A model generated the notes under the pieces. That model made no database searches and was not told the origin of the DNA. It was given only the letters and a program-made list of their open reading frames with translations. This document shows, in pieces, positions 32,700 to 42,654 of a stretch of 64,000 nt of DNA (position 1 is the first letter of the stretch; every line of letters starts with the position of its first letter). The position numbers and the translations under genes are program-made. The stretch is from UBA11373 sp046714175 (GTDB taxonomy: Bacteria > Actinomycetota > Acidimicrobiia > Spongiisociales > UBA11373): positions 1 to 64,000 of the forward strand of contig JBKKBI010000069.1 in the NCBI GenBank assembly GCA_046714175.1, in the 5' to 3' direction.

Positions 32700-33185
32700 T
32701 CATTCGTGGTCGGCGATGCGAAGAGTCGCCCAATCCGCCGGATCGACTCCGGGAGGCGCCTGTGATTCGTGGTGCTGGCGGGCGAACGCCACCACGATTC
32801 CGGACTCCCCGACGGCTGCCAGTAGCGTCGCGCCCGCCGGGCCGTGATCCAGGTAGCGCCTCATCCGCTCGGGGGCGGGAAGGTGCAGCATGGCCAGCAG
32901 CGAGGCGATGCTGCGGCCGACGATTCCGAGCCGCGCCGCGGTCTTGCCGACATCATGAAGCAGCGCCGCCCGCACCAGATCCGCCCGGTTTGCCGCCGCT
33001 CCCGCCACCCTGCGGGCAACCCTGAAGGCGTGGGCCTGGTCCATGGCGGGTTGCGCGAAGAAGAGTGTCGAAGCCTGGGCGCCGAGTTCGGCTGCCACCT
33101 GTGCTTGGGCCTGAGGGCCAGGGCGCTGGGCCCGAATCGATCCCCAGAAGCGCCGTATCAGATGGGGCAACTGGCGCAGGCTCAT
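32700..33185 (-). CDS. HD-domain protein
   Basis: About 161 residues. The HD motif is AALLHDVGKTAARLG, with a second histidine at HGPAGATLL and QHHES near the C-terminus, so a metal-dependent phosphohydrolase is likely. Substrate is unknown. The ATG at 33185 overlaps the stop of the M50 protease gene (ATGA) and gives a normal N-terminus (SLRQLPHLIRRFWGSI). Similar HD proteins follow M50 proteases in related actinobacteria, but I cannot cite a function. Confidence 0.75.
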   Translation of the reverse strand: MSLRQLPHLIRRFWGSIRAQRPGPQAQAQVAAELGAQASTLFFAQPAMDQAHAFRVARRVAGAAANRADLVRAALLHDVGKTAARLGIVGRSIASLLAMLHLPAPERMRRYLDHGPAGATLLAAVGESGIVVAFARQHHESQAPPGVDPADWATLRIADHE

Positions 33186-33826
33186 ATCGCCAGCCGCACC
33201 AGCCAGCGGATCCAGCTGCCCAAAAAGTCCAGAGATCCTTCGAACAAGAACACCAGCGCGATCAAGAGGACGAAGCCGTATGGCGCCGCTCGGGCGTACC
33301 ACCGCCGTCCGGCCGGGGGGAGGATCAGGGGGAGGAGACGGCTGCCGTCCAGCGGCGGGATCGGAAGCATGTTGAACACCGCCAGGGCCGCATTGACGAC
33401 GACGAACCCGAGCAGCATCCTCGCCGCCAGTCCGCCGTACTCGAGATAGATGATCTCGCCGGACTGGGAGAACGGTCCCAGCCGCCCCACCACCAGGGCG
33501 AGGGCGAGGTTGGTGGCCGGACCGGCGAGGGCGGCGAGAGCCATCCCTTCGACCGGACGGGCGAATCCGGACGGGTTCACCGGCACCGGTTTGGCCCAGC
33601 CAAAGACGTTCTGTCCGGCCACGGCGAGCATTGCCGGCACCACCACAGAACCCAGTGGGTCGATGTGCCGGATCGGATTGAGGCTGAGACGGCCGGCATC
33701 CTTGGCGGTGCGATCGCCGAGGCGGTAGGCGACCAACCCGTGGGCGAGTTCATGGAGGACGATCGCCGGAATCAGCAGCGCGATGAACAGCAGCGCATCG
33801 AGGAGCGGGGTCTCGTGGAGGGTCAC
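33182..33826 (-). CDS. site-2 protease-type membrane metalloprotease (M50 family)
   Basis: A 214-residue polytopic membrane protein with about five or six membrane segments. The zinc motif is VLHELAHG (His25, Glu26, His29). The third ligand is the Asp of NMLPIPPLDGSRLL near the C-terminus. It lacks PDZ or CBS domains, like the short YdbB/Rv-type group. Such proteases cut within the membrane, for example on anti-sigma factors. No partner is encoded beside it. Confidence 0.88.
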   Translation of the reverse strand: MTLHETPLLDALLFIALLIPAIVLHELAHGLVAYRLGDRTAKDAGRLSLNPIRHIDPLGSVVVPAMLAVAGQNVFGWAKPVPVNPSGFARPVEGMALAALAGPATNLALALVVGRLGPFSQSGEIIYLEYGGLAARMLLGFVVVNAALAVFNMLPIPPLDGSRLLPLILPPAGRRWYARAAPYGFVLLIALVFLFEGSLDFLGSWIRWLVRLAI

Positions 33827-33846
33827 CCGATGGGACTACGACCGGC

Positions 33847-34209
33847 TCAGCCGCCGGCAGCAGCCTTACAGTCGACGCAATGGATCGACTCGGGTCGGTT
33901 CTCCAGACGCGCCGCCCCGATATCCCGTCCGCAGCTGATGCAGCGGCCATAGGTGCCATCGGCGACGCGGAGCAGCGCCGCATCGACCTCGGCGAGGCGC
34001 TGTTTCAGCGAGTCGACCAGGCCGAGAAGTTCGGTCCGCTCGGCGGTGGCGGCGGCGGCGTCGGCGAAGGCGCCCCCGAAGTCGAGGTCATCACGCAGGT
34101 CGCCGGCCTCACTCGCCCCCAACTCCGTGAGCTGGTGGACCAGCTCACGGCGCTGGATTTCGAGCCGGGACTTGGCGGTTTCGTGGGGCATGAGCGGGAT
34201 CGCCTTCAA
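33847..34209 (-). CDS. DksA/TraR-type zinc finger protein
   Basis: About 120 residues. An N-terminal coiled-coil hairpin (TAKSRLEIQRRELVHQL ... LLGLVDSLKQRLAEVDAALLRVADG) is followed by a four-cysteine zinc finger (CISCG ... CVDC). Family members bind RNA polymerase through its secondary channel or act as small regulators. A TTG overlaps the xerD stop (TTGA); the ATG at 34191 is a shorter alternative (114 residues). Loss of the DxxDxA acidic tip typical of DksA leaves its effect on polymerase uncertain. Confidence 0.82.
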   Translation of the reverse strand: MKAIPLMPHETAKSRLEIQRRELVHQLTELGASEAGDLRDDLDFGGAFADAAAATAERTELLGLVDSLKQRLAEVDAALLRVADGTYGRCISCGRDIGAARLENRPESIHCVDCKAAAGG

Positions 34210-35095
34210 CTGCGCGGGTGTGTCGTCCGGTAGACCTCGAGAAGGTGGCGGGGCGACACTCGGGTGTAGACCTGAGTAGTGCTGATGCTAGCGTGACCGA
34301 GCAGTTCCTGAACGGTTCTCAGGTCTGCTCCTCCTTCCACCATGTGAGTCGCCGCGCTGTGGCGGAGCACGTGCGGCGAGGCCGCTCCGGTCGGAAGTCC
34401 GGCCCGCACTCCGGCGGCACGCACCACCTCCCAAACTCCCTGGCGGGTGATGCGACCCCCGCGCAGGTTGAGAAACACCGCGCGCCCGGAGCGCGCGGTG
34501 CGGAGCGCAGCACGATCGGGCAGCCAGGCGGCGATGGCAGTTCGGGCTGCCTCCCCAACCGGCACCAGGCGCTGCCGGTTGCCCTTTCCCGTCACCACGG
34601 CGGTGCCTTCGGCCAGGTCGAGGTCGAGCTCATCGAGGCCGACCGCTTCGGCGACCCGGCACCCGGTGGCATACAGAAACTCGAGCAGCGCCCGGTCACG
34701 CCTGCCAGCGCGCTGGCTCGGATCGGGCGCTTCGAGTAATGCGAACGTTTCTGGAATCGTCAATGCCTTGGGAAGCGATCGGGGCCGCCGGGGTGAGTCG
34801 ACCAGCCGGGTGGGATCGGCGTCGGCGAGGCCCTCGGCCACGAGGAAGCGGTGCAACCCTCGCACGGCCGCCAGGCGGCGGGCCAATGTCGTGGCGGCTT
34901 TGCCGGCGGCGTGCTCGGCCGCGATGAACCCCGCAACCGAGTCGCCTTCTGGAGGGGAACCGTCGAGGTGGGCGAGGTAGGCGGTCAGGTCGCGCCGGTA
35001 GGCGGTGATGGTGGCAGGCGCCAGTCCTCGTTCGGCAAGCAGCGAGGCCAGGTACTCCTCGACCAACTGCTCCAGCGCCGCCCCCGCGGCCGGCA

Positions 35096-35096
<1 letters not shown>
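34206..35096 (-). CDS. xerD: tyrosine recombinase XerD
   Basis: A 296-residue site-specific recombinase that resolves chromosome dimers at dif. The catalytic set is complete: Arg147 (CRVAEAVGL), Lys171 (GKGNRQR), His242 and Arg245 (HVLRH), His268 (LLGHASI) and nucleophile Tyr277 (TQVYTRV). The N-terminal SAM-like domain spans residues 1-105. Its ATG overlaps the pyrG stop (TGATG). It sits with pyrG as in mycobacteria (Rv1699-Rv1701). Being in the conserved block it is the housekeeping Xer, not a phage integrase. Confidence 0.93.
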
Positions 35097-36745
<1,649 letters not shown>

Positions 36746-36782
36746 ACCCTTGGGAGTGTGATCGTAGCACTCACCGCCGGTT

Positions 36783-38393
36783 TCACCTCGCGCGCCTTGC
36801 CGCAGCCAGGGCGAGGAGCTCGGCGGCGTGCTCCTTCCCCGACTCGCTCTCTCCGATCCCGCCGAGCATTCGGGAGATCTCCGCCACTCGCTCGTCGCCG
36901 GTCACTCGGCGTACTGTCGCCTCGCGGCCGGCGCGTTCCACCACGATGTGAGCATCGGCGAAGGCCGCCACTTGCGGGAGATGGGTGACCACGAGAACCT
37001 GTCTTCCCGCCGCCAAACGCGATAGCAGCTCCCCCATCGCCAACGCGGTGCTGCCTCCAACCCCGGCATCGATCTCATCGAAGGCGACGACTTCGGCGTC
37101 GGCGACGCCGGCTGCCACCCGAATGGCGAGAACGAGCCGGCTCAGCTCCCCTCCGGATGCCACTCGCCCCACCGGACCCGGGGCGAGGCCCGAGTCCGAC
37201 GCGAACAGGAGCCGAACCCGGTCGGCGCCGTGGGGACCCGGAGGCGCCGGCTCCACCTCGACGAGTAGCACCGGGTCGCGGAAGCCAAGAGCCAGGAGAT
37301 GGCGGCGCGCCCCGGTGGCCAGCTGCTCCCCGGCGCGGCGTCGGTGTTCCGCCAGTTGTGCCCCGCCGGCGACCGCCGCGGTCTCGGCGGCGGCGATCTC
37401 GGAGGCGATGGTCTCGGCGCGCGCGGCGAGGCGCTCCAGGTGGGCGGCGCGATCGGCGGCCGCTTCGCCGAATGCGGCCACCTCGTCGAGGGTCGACCCG
37501 TACTTGCGGCGCAGCGCCGCCAGGGCTGCCGCCCGGTCCTCAGCGTTCACCAGAGCGGCGGGATCGTGCTCGATGCCATCTACCGCGGTGCGCACATCCC
37601 GGGCGAGTTCGTCGGCCTCGGTCACCAGCCCCCGCAGCCGGGTGCCCAGGTCCTGGAGGCTGGGATCGATCCGCCCCGCCGCCTCCAGGCTCCCCAGCGA
37701 TCCCCGGAGGGCGTCGCCAGCACCGCCCTCATCGTCCAGCGCCATTGCGGTCGCTCCCAGCGCCTCGATCAGCTCCCCGGCGTGGCGTAGCCGGGTCAGA
37801 GTGGCTTTGAGGGTCCCCTCCTCGCCCCTTTGGATGCGGGCGCCGGCTATTTCCGCAGACTGATGGCGGGCCAACTCCAGCTCGCGGGCGAGAGCACGCG
37901 GGTCGCCGCCGAGGGCGTCCCGATCGGAGCGGAGCGTGGTGAGACGCTGCCAGGCGGCGCGGTAGTCATCGTCGGCGCGCCGCCCCTCCGCCTCGAGCAG
38001 CCCATCGATGAGCCGGCGCACCGATGCCTCGCGCCCCAGGGCGACATGCTCGTGCTGGGCAACGATCTCCACCAGCGAGTCGAGACGATCCGCCAGTGCC
38101 TTGGCGGGCACCATTGCTCCGTCGAGATAAGCCCGCGACTTGCCTTCCGCCACCCGGCGAGCCACAACCGTCTCGGCGGGTCCGATGGTGAACCTCCCTT
38201 CGGCACGGGCCTCGTCGCCGTGGGGGCCGACCCGATCGGCCCGGGCGGCATCCCCGCGCAATAGCCCGAGCGCGCCGAGTAGCAGGGTTTTTCCGGTGCC
38301 GGTCTCTCCGGTGACGGCCACCAGGCCCGGTCCGGGCTCGATCCGGGCGGAGCGGATGATCCCCAGGTTCTCGACGTAGAGCTCTTCAAGCAT
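36783..38393 (-). CDS. recN: DNA repair protein RecN
   Basis: A 536-residue SMC-like ATPase for double-strand-break repair. Walker A GETGTGKTLLLGA is near the N-terminus. A long Ala/Glu/Arg coiled coil occupies residues ~150-370. The signature VASGGELSRLVLAI and Walker B VVAFDEIDAGVGG follow, with VVTHLPQVAAFADAH. The ATG at 38393 gives the standard LEELYVENLGII start. It overlaps nadK by 8 bp. Confidence 0.95.
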   Translation of the reverse strand: MLEELYVENLGIIRSARIEPGPGLVAVTGETGTGKTLLLGALGLLRGDAARADRVGPHGDEARAEGRFTIGPAETVVARRVAEGKSRAYLDGAMVPAKALADRLDSLVEIVAQHEHVALGREASVRRLIDGLLEAEGRRADDDYRAAWQRLTTLRSDRDALGGDPRALARELELARHQSAEIAGARIQRGEEGTLKATLTRLRHAGELIEALGATAMALDDEGGAGDALRGSLGSLEAAGRIDPSLQDLGTRLRGLVTEADELARDVRTAVDGIEHDPAALVNAEDRAAALAALRRKYGSTLDEVAAFGEAAADRAAHLERLAARAETIASEIAAAETAAVAGGAQLAEHRRRAGEQLATGARRHLLALGFRDPVLLVEVEPAPPGPHGADRVRLLFASDSGLAPGPVGRVASGGELSRLVLAIRVAAGVADAEVVAFDEIDAGVGGSTALAMGELLSRLAAGRQVLVVTHLPQVAAFADAHIVVERAGREATVRRVTGDERVAEISRMLGGIGESESGKEHAAELLALAAARRAR

Positions 38394-39216
38394 CGTGGAG
38401 ACGGAACTTCTCTTTGACGCTGCTGGCGAAGTTCCCCGGCCGGAGCCGGATGAGTCGTACCGGCCGGGGCCCGCGCACCACGCTGATGGTGTCGCCCGGG
38501 CGCAGGTCGCCATGGTGCCGTCCGTCGACGTTGGCGCGGGCGGCGCGGTCGGATGTGATCGTGATGTCGAGGCGGACCTCGGGTCCGAACACGATCGGTC
38601 GTCCGAAAAGGTTGTGCGGAGCGACGGCGGTGAGGATCAGCGCTTGAATCTCCGGATCCACGAGAGGACCCCCGGCCGAGAAGGTGTAGGCGGTGGATCC
38701 GGTGGGGCTGGCCACGATGACGGCGTCGGTGCGGTACTCCACCAGTTCCTCGCCGGCCACGGCGATGCCGATCCCGACCACCTGGCGGCTGATCGCCTTT
38801 TCCACGACCAGGTCGTTGAGGCCGGTGACGACGCGGCCATCCGGCATTGTGGCGGCGACGGTCATCCGGGTCGAGATCCGGTAGTCGCCGGCCGCGATCC
38901 GGTCGAGCGCGGCGGCGATCTGGGCCGGCTCCACCTCGGCCAGAAATCCGACGTTGCCCGCATTGACCCCGAGGAGCGGAAGATCCCACTCCCGGCTCAG
39001 ATGGCTGGCCTCGAGCACGGTTCCATCGCCCCCGATGGCGACGACGATGTCGCCCGGCGGTCCCGAAGAGTCCCATACCCCCACTGTTGGCATCCGCGCC
39101 GCATCGCCCTCTTCGGCTACCGCCTCGATCCCACGCTCTGCGGCCGCTGCGGCCAGTGCCGCACCGATCTCCGCCGACGACTCCCGGGCCGGATGCAGCA
39201 CCAGAGCCAACTTCAT
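38386..39216 (-). CDS. nadK: NAD kinase
   Basis: A 276-residue kinase converting NAD to NADP. The GGDGT motif (AIGGDGTVLEAS), GVNAGNVGFLAEVEP and the SPTGSTAYTFSAGGPLV loop are diagnostic. The ATG at 39216 overlaps the tlyA stop (ATGA). The tlyA-nadK-recN order is the same as in mycobacteria. Confidence 0.96.
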   Translation of the reverse strand: MKLALVLHPARESSAEIGAALAAAAAERGIEAVAEEGDAARMPTVGVWDSSGPPGDIVVAIGGDGTVLEASHLSREWDLPLLGVNAGNVGFLAEVEPAQIAAALDRIAAGDYRISTRMTVAATMPDGRVVTGLNDLVVEKAISRQVVGIGIAVAGEELVEYRTDAVIVASPTGSTAYTFSAGGPLVDPEIQALILTAVAPHNLFGRPIVFGPEVRLDITITSDRAARANVDGRHHGDLRPGDTISVVRGPRPVRLIRLRPGNFASSVKEKFRLHDA

Positions 39217-39992
39217 CGCGACCACCCGGCAAGGAGCCCTTCGGTGTCCACGGGAGCGGCACCGTGCACTGCATGGAGGAGAAACTCCAGGTTGCCCTTG
39301 GCGCCGCGGACCGGCGACTCGAGCAGCCGCTGCGGACCGAGACCTGCTGTGGCCAGGGCTCCGGCCACGGCGCGCACTGCGCCGGCGTGCACCTCGGGAT
39401 CGCGCACGATGCCGCCCGAACCCACCGCGCCCCGGCCGGCTTCGAACTGTGGCTTGACGAGCACCACGTAGTCGGTGGCGGCGGCTCCGGCAGCTGCGAG
39501 ATTGGCGGCGAGACGAGTGACCGAGATGAACGAGACATCCACCACCACTATGTCGAAAGGCGCCCCCAGTGCGGCGAGGTCTGCCGTGCGAAAGTTGGTG
39601 CGGTCATGGACCTCGACTCTGGGGTCGGTGCGCAGCCGCCACACCATTTGGCCGTAGCCGACGTCGACCGCGGCCACGGACGCCGCCCCCCGGGCCAGCA
39701 GGACATCCGTGAACCCCCCGGTGGAGGCGCCGACATCGAGCGCCCGGCGGTCGGAGACGACTATGTCGAACTGGGTCAGGGCGGCGTCGAGCTTGTCCCC
39801 TGCCCGGCTCGCCCAGCGAGTCGCGTCATCGAGGGTGATCGGGTCTTCGGGGGCGACGAGCGTGGCGGGGCGTGCCGCCGGGTTACCGGCGACGGAAACC
39901 CCTCCGACCGAAATCAGACGATGGGCTTCCGACCGGGTGGCGACCAGCCCGCGGCGCACCAACTCGGCGTCAAGCCTGCGGCGCGCCGGCAT
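39213..39992 (-). CDS. tlyA: TlyA family rRNA (cytidine-2'-O)-methyltransferase
   Basis: A 259-residue protein with an N-terminal S4 RNA-binding domain (RRRLDAELVRRGLVATRSEAHRLI) and a Rossmann methyltransferase domain (LDVGASTGGFTDVLL). The K-D-K-E residues of 2'-O-methylases appear in SRAGDKL, VVVDVSF, LVKPQFEAG and GNLEF. In mycobacteria TlyA modifies 16S and 23S rRNA and sets capreomycin sensitivity. The ATG at 39992 overlaps the end of a 48-residue ORF by 23 bp. Confidence 0.93.
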   Translation of the reverse strand: MPARRRLDAELVRRGLVATRSEAHRLISVGGVSVAGNPAARPATLVAPEDPITLDDATRWASRAGDKLDAALTQFDIVVSDRRALDVGASTGGFTDVLLARGAASVAAVDVGYGQMVWRLRTDPRVEVHDRTNFRTADLAALGAPFDIVVVDVSFISVTRLAANLAAAGAAATDYVVLVKPQFEAGRGAVGSGGIVRDPEVHAGAVRAVAGALATAGLGPQRLLESPVRGAKGNLEFLLHAVHGAAPVDTEGLLAGWSR

Positions 39993-40116
39993 CTTCGCCT
40001 TCCTCCACCAGGGCGGCGCCGAGGCGGGCGGCCACCTCGTCGGCCAATACGACCGCGGTGGCGGGGTCGGAGGCTTCCAGGGCGGAGAGCAGCGACTCGG
40101 TGGGCGTATCATCCAT
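39970..40116 (-). CDS. 48-residue protein upstream of tlyA (Rv1693-position small ORF)
   Basis: A short acidic, Ala-rich ORF (DDTPTESLLSALEASDPATAV and VAARLGAALVEEGEDAG) ending inside tlyA. Mycobacteria also carry a small gene of unknown function in this exact slot, between the HAD gene and tlyA. GATAAT lies 7 nt before its ATG, a strong leaderless promoter. It could be a helical regulator or just a leader ORF that couples translation into tlyA. An in-frame ATG at 40125 is unlikely, since it falls in the -10 region. Confidence 0.6.
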   Translation of the reverse strand: MDDTPTESLLSALEASDPATAVVLADEVAARLGAALVEEGEDAGAPQA

Positions 40117-40123
40117 GGGCGCC

Positions 40124-40129
40124 ATTATC
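40124..40129 (-). promoter_or_regulatory. -10 hexamer GATAAT for the small ORF-tlyA-nadK-recN operon
   Basis: Minus-strand GATAAT ends 7 nt before the ATG at 40116. It is the strongest -10 in the 39-bp gap to the divergent rhomboid gene. Confidence 0.5.
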
Positions 40130-40155
40130 CACGTCCGCGGCGACAGGTTGCACCA

Positions 40156-40887
40156 TTGCTCCCCATCCGTGATGTCAACCCGACACTCATCCGGCCCCTG
40201 GTCACCTGGGGGATCATCGCCGCCAACGTCTTCATCTTTTGGGCGGTGCAGCCCCAGGAGTCCCCGGCCGCCGACGAGTTCGCCTACCGCAACGCCGCCA
40301 TTGCCTGCGAACTCACCACCGGCGAGCCCCTCGACGCCTTCGAGGTCGGCACCGGAGCCTGCCTGGATCGAAATCAGGGTCCGGCGCTCTTCCCACAGAA
40401 GAGCCTGTGGTTCAGCGCGGTGGCGTCGATGTTCCTCCACGCCGGCATCGCCCACATCCTGTTCAACATGTGGAGCCTGTGGATCTTCGGCAACAATGTC
40501 GAGGAGGCGTTCGGGCACATCGGGTACATCGCGTTCTATCTGGCTGCCGGGCTGGCTGCCACTGCCGGGTTCGTGCTCGCCGAACCGGACACGACGGTTC
40601 CCCTGGTTGGCGCCTCCGGTGCCATCGCCGGGGTGATGGGCGCCTATCTGGTTCTCTTCCCCAAACATCTCATCCTGACCCTGATCCTGATCCGCGCCGT
40701 CGCCATCCCCGCAGTAGTTTTTCTCGCCCTCTGGTTCGGGAGCCAGTTCCTCATGGCCGGGGAGGCATCCGGTATCGCCTGGCAGGCCCACGTCGCCGGA
40801 TTCGCCTTCGGGGCCCTGGTCGCGCTGGCGTTGCGCCGGCGACTGTTGTCGCGAATCGGGGCTCGCCCGGTCGACCTCTATTCCTAA
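40156..40887 (+). CDS. rhomboid-family intramembrane serine protease
   Basis: A 243-residue membrane protease with six or seven membrane helices. The catalytic dyad is Ser154 in GASGAIAGVMG and His212 in QAHVAGFAFG. The HILFNMWSLWIFG helix gives the oxyanion Asn. The TTG at 40156 was chosen because it yields the family N-terminus M-LPIRDxNP; no ATG or GTG fits. A ~45-residue loop after the first helix (QPQESPAADEF...) is long. The stop interlocks with that of the convergent HAD gene. Confidence 0.9.
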   Translation: MLPIRDVNPTLIRPLVTWGIIAANVFIFWAVQPQESPAADEFAYRNAAIACELTTGEPLDAFEVGTGACLDRNQGPALFPQKSLWFSAVASMFLHAGIAHILFNMWSLWIFGNNVEEAFGHIGYIAFYLAAGLAATAGFVLAEPDTTVPLVGASGAIAGVMGAYLVLFPKHLILTLILIRAVAIPAVVFLALWFGSQFLMAGEASGIAWQAHVAGFAFGALVALALRRRLLSRIGARPVDLYS

Positions 40888-41672
40888 AGCAGCCCGGGTA
40901 GCTCGGCCACCGACGGCAGGATCACGTCGGGCTGCCATGGCGGCGGGACCGTCGATGGATTCCGCCACACCCCGGTTAGAACCAAGACCGCGAGCCAACC
41001 CCCGGCGCGGGCCAAGGCGACGTCGGTCTCGGGGCGGTCCCCCACCACCCAGGTGGCGCCGGGGCGGAGCCGGCTCTGCACCAGGCCGAGCATCGCTGCA
41101 TGCGGCTTCCCGGCAACCTCGGCCGGCAAGCCGGTGGCTGCGGTGACCGCCGCTAGCAGCGCACCCGCTCCGGGGAGGTCGCCCGCCGGATCGGGGAAGG
41201 TGACGTCGTCGTTGCTGGCGACGAGGCGGGCACCGCGCGATACCGCGCGGATGGCGAGCGAGAGGCGCTTGTAGTCGAAGCTGCGATCGAGACCGACGAC
41301 GACCGAGGCCGCGGCGTCGGGATCGTCGGTGAGCGCGATCCCGGCTGCCTCCAATTCGGCCCGCAGACCGGTCTCACCGACGACCAGTGCCGGCGAGTCG
41401 GTCGGCCCCAGCATCACGGCCGCAGCCATCGCCGATGTCACTACTCGCTCCGGGGCCACGGTCAGCTCGAGGGCCTCGCCGAGATGGGTCGCGACAAAGG
41501 CCGCGCTGCGGGTCGAGTTATTGGTGGCGATCAGCCACTGGATTCCGAGGTCGTTGAGCCGGATCAGGGTCTGGCGCGCGCCTGGAATCGCACGGCCGCG
41601 GAGAGTGAGGCACCCATCCACGTCGAATACGACATTGCTCGGCGGCGGCAACGACGCTACAACCTCACCCAT
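40884..41672 (-). CDS. HAD-superfamily hydrolase, NagD-like (subclass IIA)
   Basis: A 262-residue phosphatase. Motif I is VFDVDGCLTL (Asp17 nucleophile, Asp19), motif II is the Ser/Thr of ATNNSTRSA, Lys is in EVAGKPHAAM and motif IV is VGDRPETDV. The type IIA cap lies between motifs II and III. It corresponds by position to Rv1692, a glycerol-phosphate phosphatase in mycobacteria. Its ATG overlaps that of the divergent DUF1015 gene (CATG); a TTG 21 bp downstream is another possible start. Confidence 0.9.
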   Translation of the reverse strand: MGEVVASLPPPSNVVFDVDGCLTLRGRAIPGARQTLIRLNDLGIQWLIATNNSTRSAAFVATHLGEALELTVAPERVVTSAMAAAVMLGPTDSPALVVGETGLRAELEAAGIALTDDPDAAASVVVGLDRSFDYKRLSLAIRAVSRGARLVASNDDVTFPDPAGDLPGAGALLAAVTAATGLPAEVAGKPHAAMLGLVQSRLRPGATWVVGDRPETDVALARAGGWLAVLVLTGVWRNPSTVPPPWQPDVILPSVAELPGLL

Positions 41673-42654
41673 GCTGGCTCCCTTCGCCGCCCATCTTCCC
41701 GCCGTTGGCGATGCGATGACCCGGGATGAGGCCGCGGCGGCGTCGCGGGCCCTGCGGCACGCGGCGGCACGCTACCAGTCGTCCGCCGAGCTTCCCGAGC
41801 TGACGGCGTTTCGAACGTGTGGTCCGGCGCTATACCACTACTCGGTCACCTCGCCGCGCGGCCTGGTGGTGTCGGGACTGGTGGGCCTGGTGCACGTGGC
41901 GTCCCTACTCCCCCACGAAGAGACGATTCGCGAAGCCGAGGACCGGGAGGCTGCGGACATGGAGATCCGGCCGCTACTGGCCATCAGCCGGGTCAGCCTC
42001 CCGGCGACGGTCCCGGTCGGTGCGCCGTCGGAGGTCCGGTATGGGGCGTTCCTGCACCGCGCGGTGCCGGTGGCTCACCAGGGCGGTCTCGACCTCGGGC
42101 CACTTGTGCTCGCCGACGGGCACCACCGCAGGCGGGCGGCGATGCGCCGCGACGGAGACGGCGCACAGGCGATGACACTGGTGGTGGGAGACTCGGGCCG
42201 CGGGCTGCGGGCCAACGCCTTCCAGCGCCGCCTCCTCGCCGCCGGCCCGCTGCCGGCATCCGCCGCCGATAGCTTCGAGATCGCATCTCTCCCCCGGGCC
42301 GCGCCGCGGGCGGGAGCCGTGGTATGGGTGCAGCCGCCAGGGCCGCCGCAACTCCTGACCCCCCGACCCGAGGCCCTCTTGCGGATGGCAGAGCCATTGC
42401 GCACGATCGGTGCCGCGGTCGCGGCGGCGTTGCTGTACCCGCTCCTCGGCGTCACCCAGGAACGGATCGAGCACTTTGCCACTCCGACGAGTGCCATCGC
42501 CGCGCTACGGGGCAGCGATGCCGCCGTGCTGCTGCCCGCGGTGCGGATCTCCGCCGTGCTGGCGGCCGCGGCCGCCGGGGTCTTGCTCCCACCCAAGGGA
42601 TCGCGCTTCGAGCCCAAGCCGGTGCGCGGCCTGGTGGTGCGGGCGGCGGGTTAG
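41671..42654 (+). CDS. DUF1015 family protein, short form
   Basis: A 327-residue protein. The family blocks are present in order: an N-terminal LAPF segment, YHYSVTSPRG, HEETIREAEDRE, LADGHHRRRAAMR and the C-terminal KGSRFEPKP.RGLVVR. The HH in ADGHH is the most conserved spot in DUF1015, a family loosely related to ParB/serine-kinase proteins and uncharacterised in bacteria. At 327 residues it is 80-100 shorter than most members; the PPYDV segment near the N-terminus is missing. Confidence 0.7.
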   Translation: MLAPFAAHLPAVGDAMTRDEAAAASRALRHAAARYQSSAELPELTAFRTCGPALYHYSVTSPRGLVVSGLVGLVHVASLLPHEETIREAEDREAADMEIRPLLAISRVSLPATVPVGAPSEVRYGAFLHRAVPVAHQGGLDLGPLVLADGHHRRRAAMRRDGDGAQAMTLVVGDSGRGLRANAFQRRLLAAGPLPASAADSFEIASLPRAAPRAGAVVWVQPPGPPQLLTPRPEALLRMAEPLRTIGAAVAAALLYPLLGVTQERIEHFATPTSAIAALRGSDAAVLLPAVRISAVLAAAAAGVLLPPKGSRFEPKPVRGLVVRAAG

